Part shown: positions 42,531-50,718 of the stretch, in pieces
Position numbering within the stretch: the first letter of the stretch is position 1
Layout: each line of letters begins with the position of its first letter
From: CAVVXX01 sp963707975
Lineage (GTDB): Bacteria > Pseudomonadota > Alphaproteobacteria > Micropepsales > Micropepsaceae
Direction: 5' to 3'
DNA length: 64,000 bases
Assembly: GCA_963707975.1 (NCBI GenBank)
Contig: OY970177.1
Location: 1,116,001-1,180,000, forward strand
Position numbers and translations under genes: made by a program
The notes under the pieces: generated by a model
Databases searched by the model: none
Seen by the model: only the letters and a program-made list of their open reading frames with translations
Told to the model about the DNA's origin: nothing

Positions 42531-44105
42531 ATGACGAACAAAGTTTTGTGGATTTCCGCCCTGCTGTTGGCGGGCATGCTGCCGTTCTTACTGGTTCAGC
42601 CCGCACGCGCCGCAAGCGACGCGGCGACCAACTCAAAAATAGAAAAGCTCGAACGTGAAGTTCAACTGCTTTCGAAAGAAGTGAGTGAGCTTAAGCGCGG
42701 CGCGCCGAAACAATCCGCGGCCGTCAAGGATCGGCAGCCGCAGCAGCAAAAGACGACGGTGCGGCTCGTGCAAGCTATCCCCCAACCCCAACCGAGACCT
42801 GACGACGTCAAGGCGACCCTCGACAATGGGCGGTCGACCTTCTCATCCGCCGATGGCCGGTTCACGGCTGCCGTGCGCGCGCTTGGCCAATTCGATACGG
42901 GCTATTTCATGCAGGGCGACGGAGCGCGCAGGCTTCCCGTCGCCGACGGGCCCGATCTCAGCAGCGGTTCCAATTTCCGCCGCGCGCAATTGGGCGTGCA
43001 GGGCATAATCTTCGGCGACTGGTCGTATTATTTCAATTACGATTTCGGCTCGGGCTCCAGCAAAGGCGATGAACAGCAGGGCCGCATTCAGTCGCTCTAT
43101 GCCGAGTATGACGGGCTTGCGCCATTTGCCTTCCGCATCGGTGCCTACCCGCCGCCGGCCGGCCTCGAAGACGGCACGGCGTCGGGCGACACCATCTTTC
43201 TTGAGCGCAACTCGCCTTCCGATGTGGCGCGCAATATCGCGGGAGGCGACGGCCGCGACGCGGCCAGCGTCCTTTATACGGGCGAGCGCATTTTCGGCGC
43301 GCTGTCCTATACCGGAAGCAAGGCGGCCGACACCACACTTTACTTTGACGAGCAGAACGCGCTGCTTGGCCGCCTCTCGGGCGTGGTCTATGCCGACGAG
43401 AATTCACGCTTCGTCGTCAGCGGCAACGGCACCTATCTGTTCAGGGTCGGCGATGCGACGCAGAGCGTGGCCTCTGCCCGGAATATTTCTTTCACAGACC
43501 CCCCCGAACTCACTTTCGACGACAATAGCGGCAGCGGCGGCACGCAGCTGATCAGCACGGGCAACATCAACGCCCAGCAGGTGAAAGAATGGGGTCTTGA
43601 AGCCGGCGGCAATTGGCGGAACCTCTATGCGCAGGGCGGCTATCTCGGTTACGCCGTCGATCGCCGCCAGAGCGCGTTTTCCAATCCCGATTTTCATGGC
43701 TGGTACTCGCAGGCGAGCTGGGTGCTCACCGGCGAGAGCAAGGGCTACAGCACGGTCTCGGGCGCCTTCACCGCGCCCAAGCCGGCGCTGCCTTTTGCCT
43801 TCGACGGAAGTTCCTGGGGAGCGTGGGAAGTGGCCGCGCGGTTCAGCGATCTTGACCTCAATTACGATGCCGGAACAACCGGCAGCGCCGCGCCGTCAAG
43901 CGGCATCCGCGGCGGCGATCAGAAAATCTGGACGCTGGGCCTCAATTGGTATCCCAACACGGTTATCCGGTTCTCGCTTGATTACGAATGGATCGATGTC
44001 GACCGGCTGAGCGTTGCCAAGACAGTCAGCGGCATTGCGGGAAATTATCCGCAGCTCGGCCAGAAAATTCAGGCTGTCGCGCTGCGATCGCAGATCTCGC
44101 TTTAG
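42531..44105 (+). CDS. Phosphate-selective porin O/P family outer membrane protein
   Basis: A 524-residue outer-membrane porin: signal peptide (KVLWISALLLAGMLPFLLVQPARA), a short coiled coil (NSKIEKLEREVQLLSKEVSELK) that would tether to peptidoglycan, and a beta-barrel of the OprO/OprP family (RAQLGVQGIIFGDWSYYFNYDFG, GAYPPPAGLEDGTASGDTIFLER, WTLGLNWYPNTVIRFSLDYEWIDV). It ends with the expected aromatic or hydrophobic residue pair SL. Probable role is uptake of anions such as phosphate or sulfate; which one is not clear. Confidence 0.87.
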   Translation: MTNKVLWISALLLAGMLPFLLVQPARAASDAATNSKIEKLEREVQLLSKEVSELKRGAPKQSAAVKDRQPQQQKTTVRLVQAIPQPQPRPDDVKATLDNGRSTFSSADGRFTAAVRALGQFDTGYFMQGDGARRLPVADGPDLSSGSNFRRAQLGVQGIIFGDWSYYFNYDFGSGSSKGDEQQGRIQSLYAEYDGLAPFAFRIGAYPPPAGLEDGTASGDTIFLERNSPSDVARNIAGGDGRDAASVLYTGERIFGALSYTGSKAADTTLYFDEQNALLGRLSGVVYADENSRFVVSGNGTYLFRVGDATQSVASARNISFTDPPELTFDDNSGSGGTQLISTGNINAQQVKEWGLEAGGNWRNLYAQGGYLGYAVDRRQSAFSNPDFHGWYSQASWVLTGESKGYSTVSGAFTAPKPALPFAFDGSSWGAWEVAARFSDLDLNYDAGTTGSAAPSSGIRGGDQKIWTLGLNWYPNTVIRFSLDYEWIDVDRLSVAKTVSGIAGNYPQLGQKIQAVALRSQISL

Positions 44106-44134
44106 GCTCGAAATTGTTTATGGGAGGACAACAC

Positions 44135-44248
44135 ATGCGAAAATCTCTTTGCAATTCGATGGCTGACAGGCCGCCCATACCCGTCGCCTTGATCGGGGCA
44201 GCGGCCGAGGGCTATAAGCGCCCTTTCCGGCGGGCCCCCATCGTCTAG
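44135..44248 (+). pseudogene. Truncated gene start running into tRNA-Glu
   Basis: GGGAGGA ribosome binding site is followed by ATG and MRKSLCNSMADRPPI, resembling the start of a secreted protein, but the frame has no further signal or domain and ends after 37 residues inside the tRNA-Glu gene. Best read as the remnant of a gene once following the porin, cut by a deletion joined to the tRNA promoter region. Confidence 0.4.
44189..44218 (+). promoter_or_regulatory. Promoter of tRNA-Glu
   Basis: -35 TTGATC (44189-44194), 18-base spacer, -10 TATAAG (44213-44218). Predicted transcription start lies a few bases before the tRNA 5' end at 44234. Confidence 0.6.
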
Positions 44249-44308
44249 CGGTTAGGACGCGGCCCTCTCAAGGCTGAAACAGGGGTTCGATTCCCCTTGG
44301 GGGCGCCA
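44234..44308 (+). tRNA. tRNA-Glu (CTC)
   Basis: Cloverleaf complete: acceptor GCCCCCA pairs with TGGGGGC, anticodon stem CGGCC/GGCTG with loop CTCTCAA giving anticodon CTC, T-arm CAGGGG-TTCGATT-CCCCTT, and encoded CCA end. The D-arm is GTCTAGCGGTTAGGAC, the usual tRNA-Glu form. Confidence 0.96.
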
Positions 44309-44425
44309 GATTTCCATTTCCAACAAATCGTGCGTGAAAGAGGCCAGGCGATGTTCGATGGCAAGCTGAAAACCGATTGTCCGCTATCCCAGGTTTGCGC
44401 GCACGAACCCAGATAAAGGCTGCAC

Positions 44426-45214
44426 ATGCATTTTATTCAATCCATCAACCCGGTTTATTCGCTGTCGGGATTCGTCGTGGGCTTCTTGGTCGGCATGACG
44501 GGCGTAGGCGGCGGCGCGCTGATGACGCCGCTGCTGATTTTGCTGTTCGGCATTCATCCTTCGACGGCGGTCGGCACCGATCTGCTTTACGCCTCTGCCA
44601 CCAAGGCGGGCGGCACAGTCATTCACGGTTTTCACAAGACCATCGACTGGCGCGTGGTTGGCCGCCTGGCGCTCGGCAGCGTACCGGCAACGGCGCTGAC
44701 TTTGATCGTGCTCTCCCAACTCGGCATCGAGGGCGCCGCCGCGAACAAACTTATCACGCTTGTGCTGGGCGGCGCCTTGCTCGCCACCTCGGTGTTATTG
44801 GTGCTGCGCAAGCGCATCGTCTCATTTTATGGCCCCCAGCTGGCGGCGCTTACGCCTGGCGCCATCAGAAGCCTCACCATCGCCACGGGCGCCGTGCTGG
44901 GCGTGCTGGTTTCCATTTCCTCGGTGGGCGCCGGCGCGATTGGCGTCACCGCGCTGATCCTGCTCTATCCTAATCTGCCCACCGTGCGCATCGTGGGCTC
45001 CGACATCGCACATGCGGTGCCCCTCACACTGGTGGCCGGCATGGGCCATTGGTGGCTGGGCTCGGTGGACTGGGCGCTGTTCGGCTCACTGCTGGTGGGC
45101 TCGCTGCCGGGGATCGTGCTGGGCTCTTTTACCTCTATTCGCACGCCGGACAGCGTTTTGCGTTATGTGCTCGCGGCTGTTCTTATCGCCGTGGCGGCAA
45201 AGTTATTGTTCTGA
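44426..45214 (+). CDS. Sulfite exporter TauE/SafE (TSUP) family membrane protein
   Basis: A 262-residue TSUP transporter with about eight membrane segments. Conserved family stretches: GFLVGMTGVGGGALMTPLLILLFGIHPSTAVGTDLLYASATKAGG at the N-terminus and the matching second half LVSISSVGAGAIGVTALILLYP. Family members move sulfite, sulfoacetate or other organosulfur anions. It lies downstream of the Rrf2 and porin genes and could be part of the same anion-handling function. Confidence 0.88.
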   Translation: MHFIQSINPVYSLSGFVVGFLVGMTGVGGGALMTPLLILLFGIHPSTAVGTDLLYASATKAGGTVIHGFHKTIDWRVVGRLALGSVPATALTLIVLSQLGIEGAAANKLITLVLGGALLATSVLLVLRKRIVSFYGPQLAALTPGAIRSLTIATGAVLGVLVSISSVGAGAIGVTALILLYPNLPTVRIVGSDIAHAVPLTLVAGMGHWWLGSVDWALFGSLLVGSLPGIVLGSFTSIRTPDSVLRYVLAAVLIAVAAKLLF

Positions 45215-45261
45215 ACTGGCATAGCCGTTAATGAGACTGAAACGAAAGTCCGCCGCCGCCC

Positions 45262-45390
45262 ATGCGCCTGCTCAAGCTCATCACCGGCCATACCGAGATC
45301 GATTTCGACGGCGTGCGGGATTTCGCCTTCGCCATCGCTGGGCTGTTGCTGCTGTCCTCGATCATTGAGGAGCTGGCGTCAACGCGATGA
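45262..45390 (+). CDS. 42-residue membrane-associated small protein upstream of exoD
   Basis: ATG at 45262 encodes MRLLKLITGHTEIDFDGVRD followed by a hydrophobic helix (FAFAIAGLLLLSSIIEEL) and stops with a TGA that overlaps the start of the ExoD-like gene (ATGA). The tight overlap and plausible membrane helix support a real coupled gene; no family is recognised. Start codon lacks a strong Shine-Dalgarno sequence. Confidence 0.5.
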   Translation: MRLLKLITGHTEIDFDGVRDFAFAIAGLLLLSSIIEELASTR

Positions 45391-46049
45391 CCGAAATCCA
45401 CTCGTCCGGGCCTGCGCCGAAGCGCACTTCGGAACTGTTGGACGAGTTTGCCCGCAATATCGTCAAGCCCGAAGTCACGATTGGTGAAATCGTCAGCGCG
45501 CTGGGCGAGCGCGGGCTCGGCCTCTTGCTCGCGATTTTTTCGCTGCCCAACGTCATTCCCACCACAGTGCCCGGCGCCACAATTTTGTTCGGGCTGCCGT
45601 CTTTCGTGTTTGCGGTCCAATTGGCGCTCGGAGTGAAACGGCTGATTCTGCCGGGGTTTCTCTCGCGCCGCCGCATTGAAACAGTATCGTTCCAGAAAAC
45701 CGCGCGCGGCATGGTGGCGGCGCTGCGCTGGTTCGAGCGGCTGCTGCAGCCGCGGCTGCTGGGAATGACCACGCCCTACGCCGAACGTTTCATCGGCGGC
45801 TTTTGCATCGTGCTGGCCATAGGTGCTGCCGCGCCAATTCCTTTCGGCCACAATCTGCCAGCGCTGTCGATGGCGATCATTGGGCTTGGCCTCGTCGAAT
45901 CCGACGGGCTCGCCATCCTTGCGGGGCTGGTGCTGGGACTTTTGGGATTTATCGTGGCCGGGCTCGTGCTTTCAGGCCTCGCGCACAGCGTGCGCCTGCT
46001 CAGGCACAATCACACCTTCCAGTATCTTGTGCATTTGCTGAGAAACTAG
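45387..46049 (+). CDS. exoD: ExoD family exopolysaccharide-associated membrane protein
   Basis: A 220-residue membrane protein of the ExoD family (named for exopolysaccharide and alkaline-tolerance phenotypes in Sinorhizobium). Conserved GERGLGLLLAIFSLPNVIPTTVPGATILFGLPSFVFAVQLALG and C-terminal membrane helices are present. Coupled to the small upstream gene. Its stop overlaps that of the convergent DUF1134 gene in CTAG. Confidence 0.8.
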   Translation: MTEIHSSGPAPKRTSELLDEFARNIVKPEVTIGEIVSALGERGLGLLLAIFSLPNVIPTTVPGATILFGLPSFVFAVQLALGVKRLILPGFLSRRRIETVSFQKTARGMVAALRWFERLLQPRLLGMTTPYAERFIGGFCIVLAIGAAAPIPFGHNLPALSMAIIGLGLVESDGLAILAGLVLGLLGFIVAGLVLSGLAHSVRLLRHNHTFQYLVHLLRN

Positions 46050-46657
46050 AGCGGCACCCAGTCGCGCTCGCGCGAATAGGACAGATAACCCGCGTTCACG
46101 CCGGCGCGCACGCCGAGGCCGGTGCGCATGGGCGCCAGCACGATGGCGCCGTTCTGCTGATAATTCACGCCGATGCCGGCGATGAAATAAAAGCTGCCCT
46201 CGACGCCGGGAAAGCGCTGAAAGATGCTGTCGGCGTCCGGCAGATCGTAAACCAGGGTGAAACATTTCGAGGCGTTGGCGCCAACATCGAAGCCGATCGA
46301 CGGCCCCTGCCAATACACCGTCACCGGCACGCGGCCCTTCTGATAGAGCAGGCCCTTGCCGTAACGCAGTCCAACAACGATAGCGCCCGAGCCTTCCTCG
46401 CCCGCGATATAGCCATTGGGTTTGCCATAGCGCGCGAAGACGCGCTCGACCGCCTTGGCCGCATCTTCCGAAGTCACCTGGAAGAAATCGGAAACCTGCC
46501 TGATGATCTCGCCTTCTTCATAGGGCTCGGCGCTGGTGTCGCGTACGGGCTGCGTGTGATGGCGGCGGTGGTGGCTCTGTGCGTCGGCAGGCGTGGCGGC
46601 CACCAGCATCAGGACCACCGCCGCGCAGGCGGCCCGCATTAAGTGTAATTGTCGCAT
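46046..46657 (-). CDS. eipA: DUF1134 family periplasmic protein (EipA-like)
   Basis: A 203-residue exported protein: signal peptide (LMRAACAAVVLMLVAATPADA) and a DUF1134 domain (RVFARYGKPNGYIAGEEGSGAIVVGLRYGKGLLYQKG, VYWQGPSIGFDVGANASKCFTLVYDLPDAD, GGVNYQQ-like GIGVNYQQNGAIVLAPMRTGLGVRAGVNAGYLSYSR). EipA of Brucella, the studied member, supports envelope stress resistance and is reported to be CtrA-activated. Start at 46657 follows AGGAG. No clear CtrA box is seen directly upstream. Confidence 0.82.
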   Translation of the reverse strand: MRQLHLMRAACAAVVLMLVAATPADAQSHHRRHHTQPVRDTSAEPYEEGEIIRQVSDFFQVTSEDAAKAVERVFARYGKPNGYIAGEEGSGAIVVGLRYGKGLLYQKGRVPVTVYWQGPSIGFDVGANASKCFTLVYDLPDADSIFQRFPGVEGSFYFIAGIGVNYQQNGAIVLAPMRTGLGVRAGVNAGYLSYSRERDWVPL

Positions 46658-46862
46658 GGGATGCTCCTGTGCCCCCGGCACGCCGCGCTCCGATTCGTAA
46701 ATTGATACCACAGGCCATCTGCGTAAAGCGCGCATGCGGCCCTTTGGTTCCACAAAGAAGTGATGGGAATTGGCGCTGCCGCTTGTTACCGTGCGTCGCA
46801 ACATTGACGGGATATGAAATGTTCAAATGGCGTTCCTATTTTTTGGCGAAAGCAGAAAAGCC

Positions 46863-47129
46863 ATGAGCGGCTCATCCGCACCCGGCCCGCATGAAGAACA
46901 ATCGCAACGTACCCGCATGACGCGTGGCGGCTGGATCGCAGCCGGCATTCTGGGCGCGCTGTTTGGTGCTGCCATGTGGTTCGCCTTTCATGGCTGGAAT
47001 CTGGTGCCCAACGAAATGAGCATCCACGGCTATATCGCCATGGCGCTCGCAATTGTTTTCATCGCCGCGCTTGGCGGCGGGCTGATGGCGCTGGTTTTCT
47101 GGTCGCACAACAAAGGCTATGACCGGTAA
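46863..47129 (+). CDS. Small two-helix membrane protein, unknown
   Basis: An 88-residue protein with a hydrophilic N-terminus (MSGSSAPGPHEEQSQRTRM) and two membrane helices (GWIAAGILGALFGAAMWFAF and GYIAMALAIVFIAALGGGLMALVFW). No family recognised. An upstream in-frame ATG at 46827 is also possible. It is divergent from the DUF1134 gene, whose start is 200 bases away, and converges with cysQ two bases after its stop. Confidence 0.6.
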   Translation: MSGSSAPGPHEEQSQRTRMTRGGWIAAGILGALFGAAMWFAFHGWNLVPNEMSIHGYIAMALAIVFIAALGGGLMALVFWSHNKGYDR

Positions 47130-47131
47130 CT

Positions 47132-47932
47132 TTACGGCAATCCGCGCGCGACAAAATGAGGATTGGCGAATCCTTCGGCGGCATTGCCATAGATGAGCGG
47201 CGTGCCGTCGAGCCTTGTGACGCTGCCGCCCGCCGCCGCAAGCACCGCGTGGCCGGCCGCCAAATCCCATTCCATGGTGCGGCCGTGGCGGGGATAGATG
47301 TCGGCCTCGCCGGTGGCCACCAAACAAAATTTGATCGATGAGCCGATGGTGATGAAGCGCGCGATTTTGTAATGCGCGAGATATTCTTCCGTCTTGTGGT
47401 CGCGGTGGCTGCGGCTCGCCACCGCCACCATGCCGTCTTTGGGCGCGCGCCGCGCATGAATGGGTTTGGCTTTGCTAAGATCGAGGGCAGCACCTTGCGG
47501 CGCATGCACCTCGAAAGCGCCCGCCCCCAGCGCGCCGAAGAAGAGCCGCCCCATGGCCGGCGCATGCACCACGCCCGCGCGCGGGATGTTGTCTTCGACC
47601 AGCGCGATGTTGACCGTGAACTCGCCATTGTGGGCAAGAAATTCCTTGGTGCCGTCAAGCGGATCGACCAGAAAAAAACTTTTGCCCAAATTTGGCTTGT
47701 GCCCCGCCGAAATCGCTTCCTCGGCAATGACGGCGGCATGGGGCATCAGTTTCGCCAGATGTTTCACGATCAGCGTTTCGGCTTCTTCATCCGCGATGGT
47801 CACGGGCGAGCGGTCGATTTTGCGGCGCGTTTCCACGCCCGCGTCGTAATGGCGGAGAATCAGCTCCCCCGCCTCATGCGCGATTTTGGCAAGATGCCGC
47901 GCCAGCTCCATGCCCGAAGAAGCCGGATTCAT
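47132..47932 (-). CDS. cysQ: 3'(2'),5'-bisphosphate nucleotidase CysQ
   Basis: A 266-residue IMPase-superfamily phosphatase that hydrolyses 3'-phosphoadenosine 5'-phosphate from sulfate assimilation. Motifs: VIAEEAISAG (first metal ligand), FFLVDPLDGTKEFLAHNGEFTVNIALVE (second) and EWDLAAGHAVLAAAGGSV (third), with the DPLDGTKEF form typical of CysQ. Start 47932 (MNPASSGMEL) is preferred over 47977 or 47911. It is divergent from chpT with a CtrA box between them. Confidence 0.9.
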   Translation of the reverse strand: MNPASSGMELARHLAKIAHEAGELILRHYDAGVETRRKIDRSPVTIADEEAETLIVKHLAKLMPHAAVIAEEAISAGHKPNLGKSFFLVDPLDGTKEFLAHNGEFTVNIALVEDNIPRAGVVHAPAMGRLFFGALGAGAFEVHAPQGAALDLSKAKPIHARRAPKDGMVAVASRSHRDHKTEEYLAHYKIARFITIGSSIKFCLVATGEADIYPRHGRTMEWDLAAGHAVLAAAGGSVTRLDGTPLIYGNAAEGFANPHFVARGLP

Positions 47933-47969
47933 GGCCACTCTTTCCAAAGGTGTTGGTGGCGGCCCATCT

Positions 47970-47984
47970 TTAAGCAATCCTTAA
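47970..47984. promoter_or_regulatory. CtrA box upstream of chpT
   Basis: TTAAGCAATCCTTAA: exact TTAA-N7-TTAA (47970-47973 and 47981-47984), the known CtrA recognition sequence. It lies 65 bases upstream of the chpT start and 38 bases upstream of the divergent cysQ. Confidence 0.65.
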
Positions 47985-48048
47985 GGCGTGGGGATGAGAG
48001 TAGCTATATAGCAACCAACGCGCGGGAGCCTTTTGAGAGGGCCGGTCC

Positions 48049-48666
48049 ATGAACGATCTCGATTTCGCTTCGCTTCTTGTCAGCCGCGTATGCCACGATC
48101 TTGTGAGCCCGGTGGGCGCAGTGGTCAACGGGCTGGAAGTGCTGGAAGAAGAGACCGACAGCACCATGCGGGCGGACGCGTTAAGGCTGGTGGCGGCGAG
48201 CGCCGAACAGGCGGCAGCCCGCCTGCAATTCGCCCGCATTGCCTTTGGCGCCGCGGGTTCGGCGGGTGCCGAGCTCGACTTGACCGAAGTGGCGCGCGTG
48301 GTGGCGGGCCTGCTCAGAGGCGGGAAGGTGGAACTCGTCTGGCGGGCGCACGCGGTTAACTGGCCCAAGGATTGGGCGAAATTGGTGATGAATGCAGCGC
48401 TTGTCGCTGCCGATTGCCTGCCTCGCGGGGGAAAAGTGGTGGTGGAAGCCTCGAATGATGCAAGCGCCCCACGTTTCCAGATCGTTGCCACGGGGCAGGT
48501 AGCCCGTCTCTCGGCCGAGGCCGAAAAAGCCCTGCTGGGCGAACCCGGAGGGCTGGTCGATGGCAGGTCCATCCAGCCTTACCTGACCTATCGCCTTTCC
48601 AGGACCCTTAATGCCGCACTTACGGTGACGGCCACCGGTGGCGAAATCCGCCTGGCGGCGGGCTAG
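48049..48666 (+). CDS. chpT: Histidine phosphotransferase ChpT
   Basis: A 205-residue ChpT: a dimeric phosphotransferase that moves phosphate from the hybrid kinase CckA to CtrA and CpdR. The DHp helix with the phosphoryl-accepting His is LLVSRVCHDLVSPVGAVVNGLEVLEEE (His at residue 16); the C-terminal part is a degenerate kinase-like CA domain (SIQPYLTYRLSRTLNAALTVTATGGEI). No ATP-binding G-boxes are apparent, as expected. Confidence 0.9.
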   Translation: MNDLDFASLLVSRVCHDLVSPVGAVVNGLEVLEEETDSTMRADALRLVAASAEQAAARLQFARIAFGAAGSAGAELDLTEVARVVAGLLRGGKVELVWRAHAVNWPKDWAKLVMNAALVAADCLPRGGKVVVEASNDASAPRFQIVATGQVARLSAEAEKALLGEPGGLVDGRSIQPYLTYRLSRTLNAALTVTATGGEIRLAAG

Positions 48667-48729
48667 GGCTTTAGCAGCTATTTACCTGCGCTGTCGCACA
48701 ATGCGGGCTGGATTGGCAGGGGTAACGCC

Positions 48730-49098
48730 ATGAAGAAGTGCCTGGTCGTCGACGACAGCCGCGTGATCCGCAAGGTCGCACGCAAGATCCTCGAGGAACT
48801 CAATTTCGAGACCGACGAGGCCGAGGACGGCGTCGTGGCGCTCGAAGCCTGCCGGGCGAAAATGCCCGACGCGATATTGCTCGACGGCCACATGCCGAAT
48901 ATGTCGGGCGTGGAGTTCCTGCGCGCGCTCAGGCGCGAAACCGGCGGCAACAAGCCCGTCGTGGTGTTCTGCACCGCCGAGAACGACGTCGCTGAAATCA
49001 CCGAAGCGGTTGGCGCGGGCGCCAATGAATATCTGCTGAAGCCGTTCGACCGCGAGGTGGTGAAGGCCAAGCTCGCGGACGCGGGCCTGTTCGCCTGA
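48730..49098 (+). CDS. CheY-like single-domain response regulator
   Basis: A 122-residue receiver domain with phosphorylatable Asp52 (AILLDGHMPNMSGVEFL), acidic pair DD at 8-9, and the switch Lys in LLKPFDRE. It is encoded 63 bases after chpT and 12 before cheR; this order is conserved in several alphaproteobacteria. It has no output domain and could receive phosphate from a chemotaxis or ChpT-linked kinase. Confidence 0.88.
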   Translation: MKKCLVVDDSRVIRKVARKILEELNFETDEAEDGVVALEACRAKMPDAILLDGHMPNMSGVEFLRALRRETGGNKPVVVFCTAENDVAEITEAVGAGANEYLLKPFDREVVKAKLADAGLFA

Positions 49099-49110
49099 GT
49101 TGCGCCAGCA

Positions 49111-49956
49111 ATGAACCAGAACGATTTCCAATTCGTTGCCGAGTTTCTGAAGCGGCGTTCGGGCCTGTCGCTCAAGGCCGACAAGATTCCCCTGATCAAA
49201 AATCGTTTTGCGCCGCTGGTGGAACGCCACGGCTTTGCCGATGTCGGCGCCTTCGTGCGCGCGCTCAAGACCGCCGATGAAGCGCTGGCGCGCGCCGCCA
49301 CCGACGCGATGACGACGAACGAGACCTGGTTCTTCCGCGACGAACTGCCGTTCAAGCGTTTCCGCGACGGGATTTTGCCCGCGCTGTGCAAGGCGCGCGC
49401 GCATGAACGCTGCTTGCGCATCTGGTGCGCGGGCGCCGCGACCGGGCAGGAGCCCTATTCGCTTGCCATGATCCTCGACGAAATGCGCCGTCAGCTTGCG
49501 GGGTGGACCGTCGATATTCTGGCCACCGACATCAATGCCGAAGTGATCGAGCGGGCAAAAGAAGGGCTCTACAACGATTTCGAAGTCCAGCGCGGGCTGC
49601 CTGCTTCCATGCTGGCGCGCCATTTCAGGCGCGAAGGCGAGAATTGGCGGCTTTTCTTCGCGATCCGCAGGGCGGTGCAGTTTCGCGTTTTCAACCTGCT
49701 GGACTCATACGCCGGTTTCGGCCAATTCGACGTCATCTTCTGCCGCAATGTGCTGATCTATTTCGATCAGGCCACGAAGGACGATGTGCTGCAGCGGCTT
49801 TCGGCCTGCCTGGCGCGCGATGGTTATCTGGTGCTGGGCGCGGCTGAAACCTTGCTGGGCTTGCCTGGCGCCTTCGAGCCGTTGCCGCGCGCCCGTGGCA
49901 TCTATCGCAAAGGCCAGGCTGCAGGCGCGGGCCTGCTTACGGCGCTCGCGGGCTAA
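49111..49956 (+). CDS. cheR: CheR-type protein-glutamate O-methyltransferase
   Basis: A 281-residue SAM-dependent methyltransferase. N-terminal helical domain (NQNDFQFVAEFLKRRSGLSLKADKIPLIKNRFAPLVE), then the active region (MTTNETWFFRDELPFKRFRDGILPAL, LRIWCAGAATGQEPYSLAMIL with the SAM loop, VDILATDINAEVIERAKEGLYNDFEVQRGLP, FDVIFCRNVLIYFDQATK). It may act on chemoreceptors elsewhere in the genome; no cheA, cheW or cheB is present here. Confidence 0.9.
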   Translation: MNQNDFQFVAEFLKRRSGLSLKADKIPLIKNRFAPLVERHGFADVGAFVRALKTADEALARAATDAMTTNETWFFRDELPFKRFRDGILPALCKARAHERCLRIWCAGAATGQEPYSLAMILDEMRRQLAGWTVDILATDINAEVIERAKEGLYNDFEVQRGLPASMLARHFRREGENWRLFFAIRRAVQFRVFNLLDSYAGFGQFDVIFCRNVLIYFDQATKDDVLQRLSACLARDGYLVLGAAETLLGLPGAFEPLPRARGIYRKGQAAGAGLLTALAG

Positions 49957-49964
49957 GGCACAAC

Positions 49965-49996
49965 GAAAAAGGGGCGCTGATGAGCGCCCCTTATCG
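49965..49996. terminator. Bidirectional terminator between cheR and ctrA
   Basis: Perfect 10-bp stem AAGGGGCGCT / AGCGCCCCTT with loop GATG (49969-49992), flanked by GAAAAA on one side and TTATCG on the other. It separates two convergent genes. Confidence 0.75.
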
Positions 49997-50016
49997 TCCC
50001 CCAAATCGAAACAGGA

Positions 50017-50718
50017 TCAGGCGGCGCCTGCGACCGCCTTCTCATCGGGGTCGCGCAGCACATAGCCGCGGCCCCAGACCGTTTCGATGTAATGCTCGCC
50101 ATTGGTCGCGGCGGCGAGCTTCTTGCGCAACTTGCAGATAAAAACGTCGATGATCTTGAGCTCGGGCTCGTCCATGCCGCCATAGAGATGATTGAGGAAC
50201 ATCTCCTTGGTCAGCGTCGTGCCCTTGCGGAGCGAAAGCAGTTCCAGCATCTGGTATTCCTTGCCGGTCAGGTGCACGCGGGAGCCATCGACCTCGACCG
50301 TCTTGGCGTCGAGATTGACGATCAGCTTGCCCGTGGTGATGACCGATTGCGAATGGCCCTTGGAGCGGCGCACGACCGCCTGGATGCGGGCGACCAGCTC
50401 GTCTTTGTGGAAGGGCTTGGTCATATAATCGTCGGCGCCGAAGCCCAGCGCCTTGACCTTGGCCTCGACGATGGCGTTGCCCGAAAGGATCAGCACCGGC
50501 GTCTGCACCTTGGCGAGGCGAAGCGATTTAAGCACTTCGAACCCGCTCATGTCGGGCAGCTGCAGATCGAGCACGATGATGTCGTAGTCGTAGAGCTTGC
50601 CGAGGTCGATGCCCTCTTCGCCGAGGTCGGTGGTGTAAACGTTGAAACCCTCGGAGCGCAGCATCAACTCAATGCTGCGCGCCATCGCGCTGTCATCTTC
50701 GATCAAAAGAACACGCAT
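50017..50718 (-). CDS. ctrA: Cell-cycle master response regulator CtrA
   Basis: A 233-residue OmpR-family regulator. Receiver with Asp51 (DIIVLDLQLPDMSGFEVLK), signature DDYMTKPFHKDELVARI, and winged-helix DNA-binding domain (LTGKEYQMLELLSLRKGTTLTKEMFLNHLYGGMDEPELKIIDVFICKLRKKL and YIETVWGRGYVL), all near identical to known CtrA. It ends VAGAA, the AA tail needed for ClpXP degradation. Upstream lie a CtrA box and a GANTC site. Confidence 0.97.
   Translation of the reverse strand: MRVLLIEDDSAMARSIELMLRSEGFNVYTTDLGEEGIDLGKLYDYDIIVLDLQLPDMSGFEVLKSLRLAKVQTPVLILSGNAIVEAKVKALGFGADDYMTKPFHKDELVARIQAVVRRSKGHSQSVITTGKLIVNLDAKTVEVDGSRVHLTGKEYQMLELLSLRKGTTLTKEMFLNHLYGGMDEPELKIIDVFICKLRKKLAAATNGEHYIETVWGRGYVLRDPDEKAVAGAA

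Noticed and set aside
46046..46049. Convergent stop codons overlapping in CTAG (also at 56628-56631)
   Set aside because: Curious but expected by chance for tightly packed convergent genes ending in TAG.
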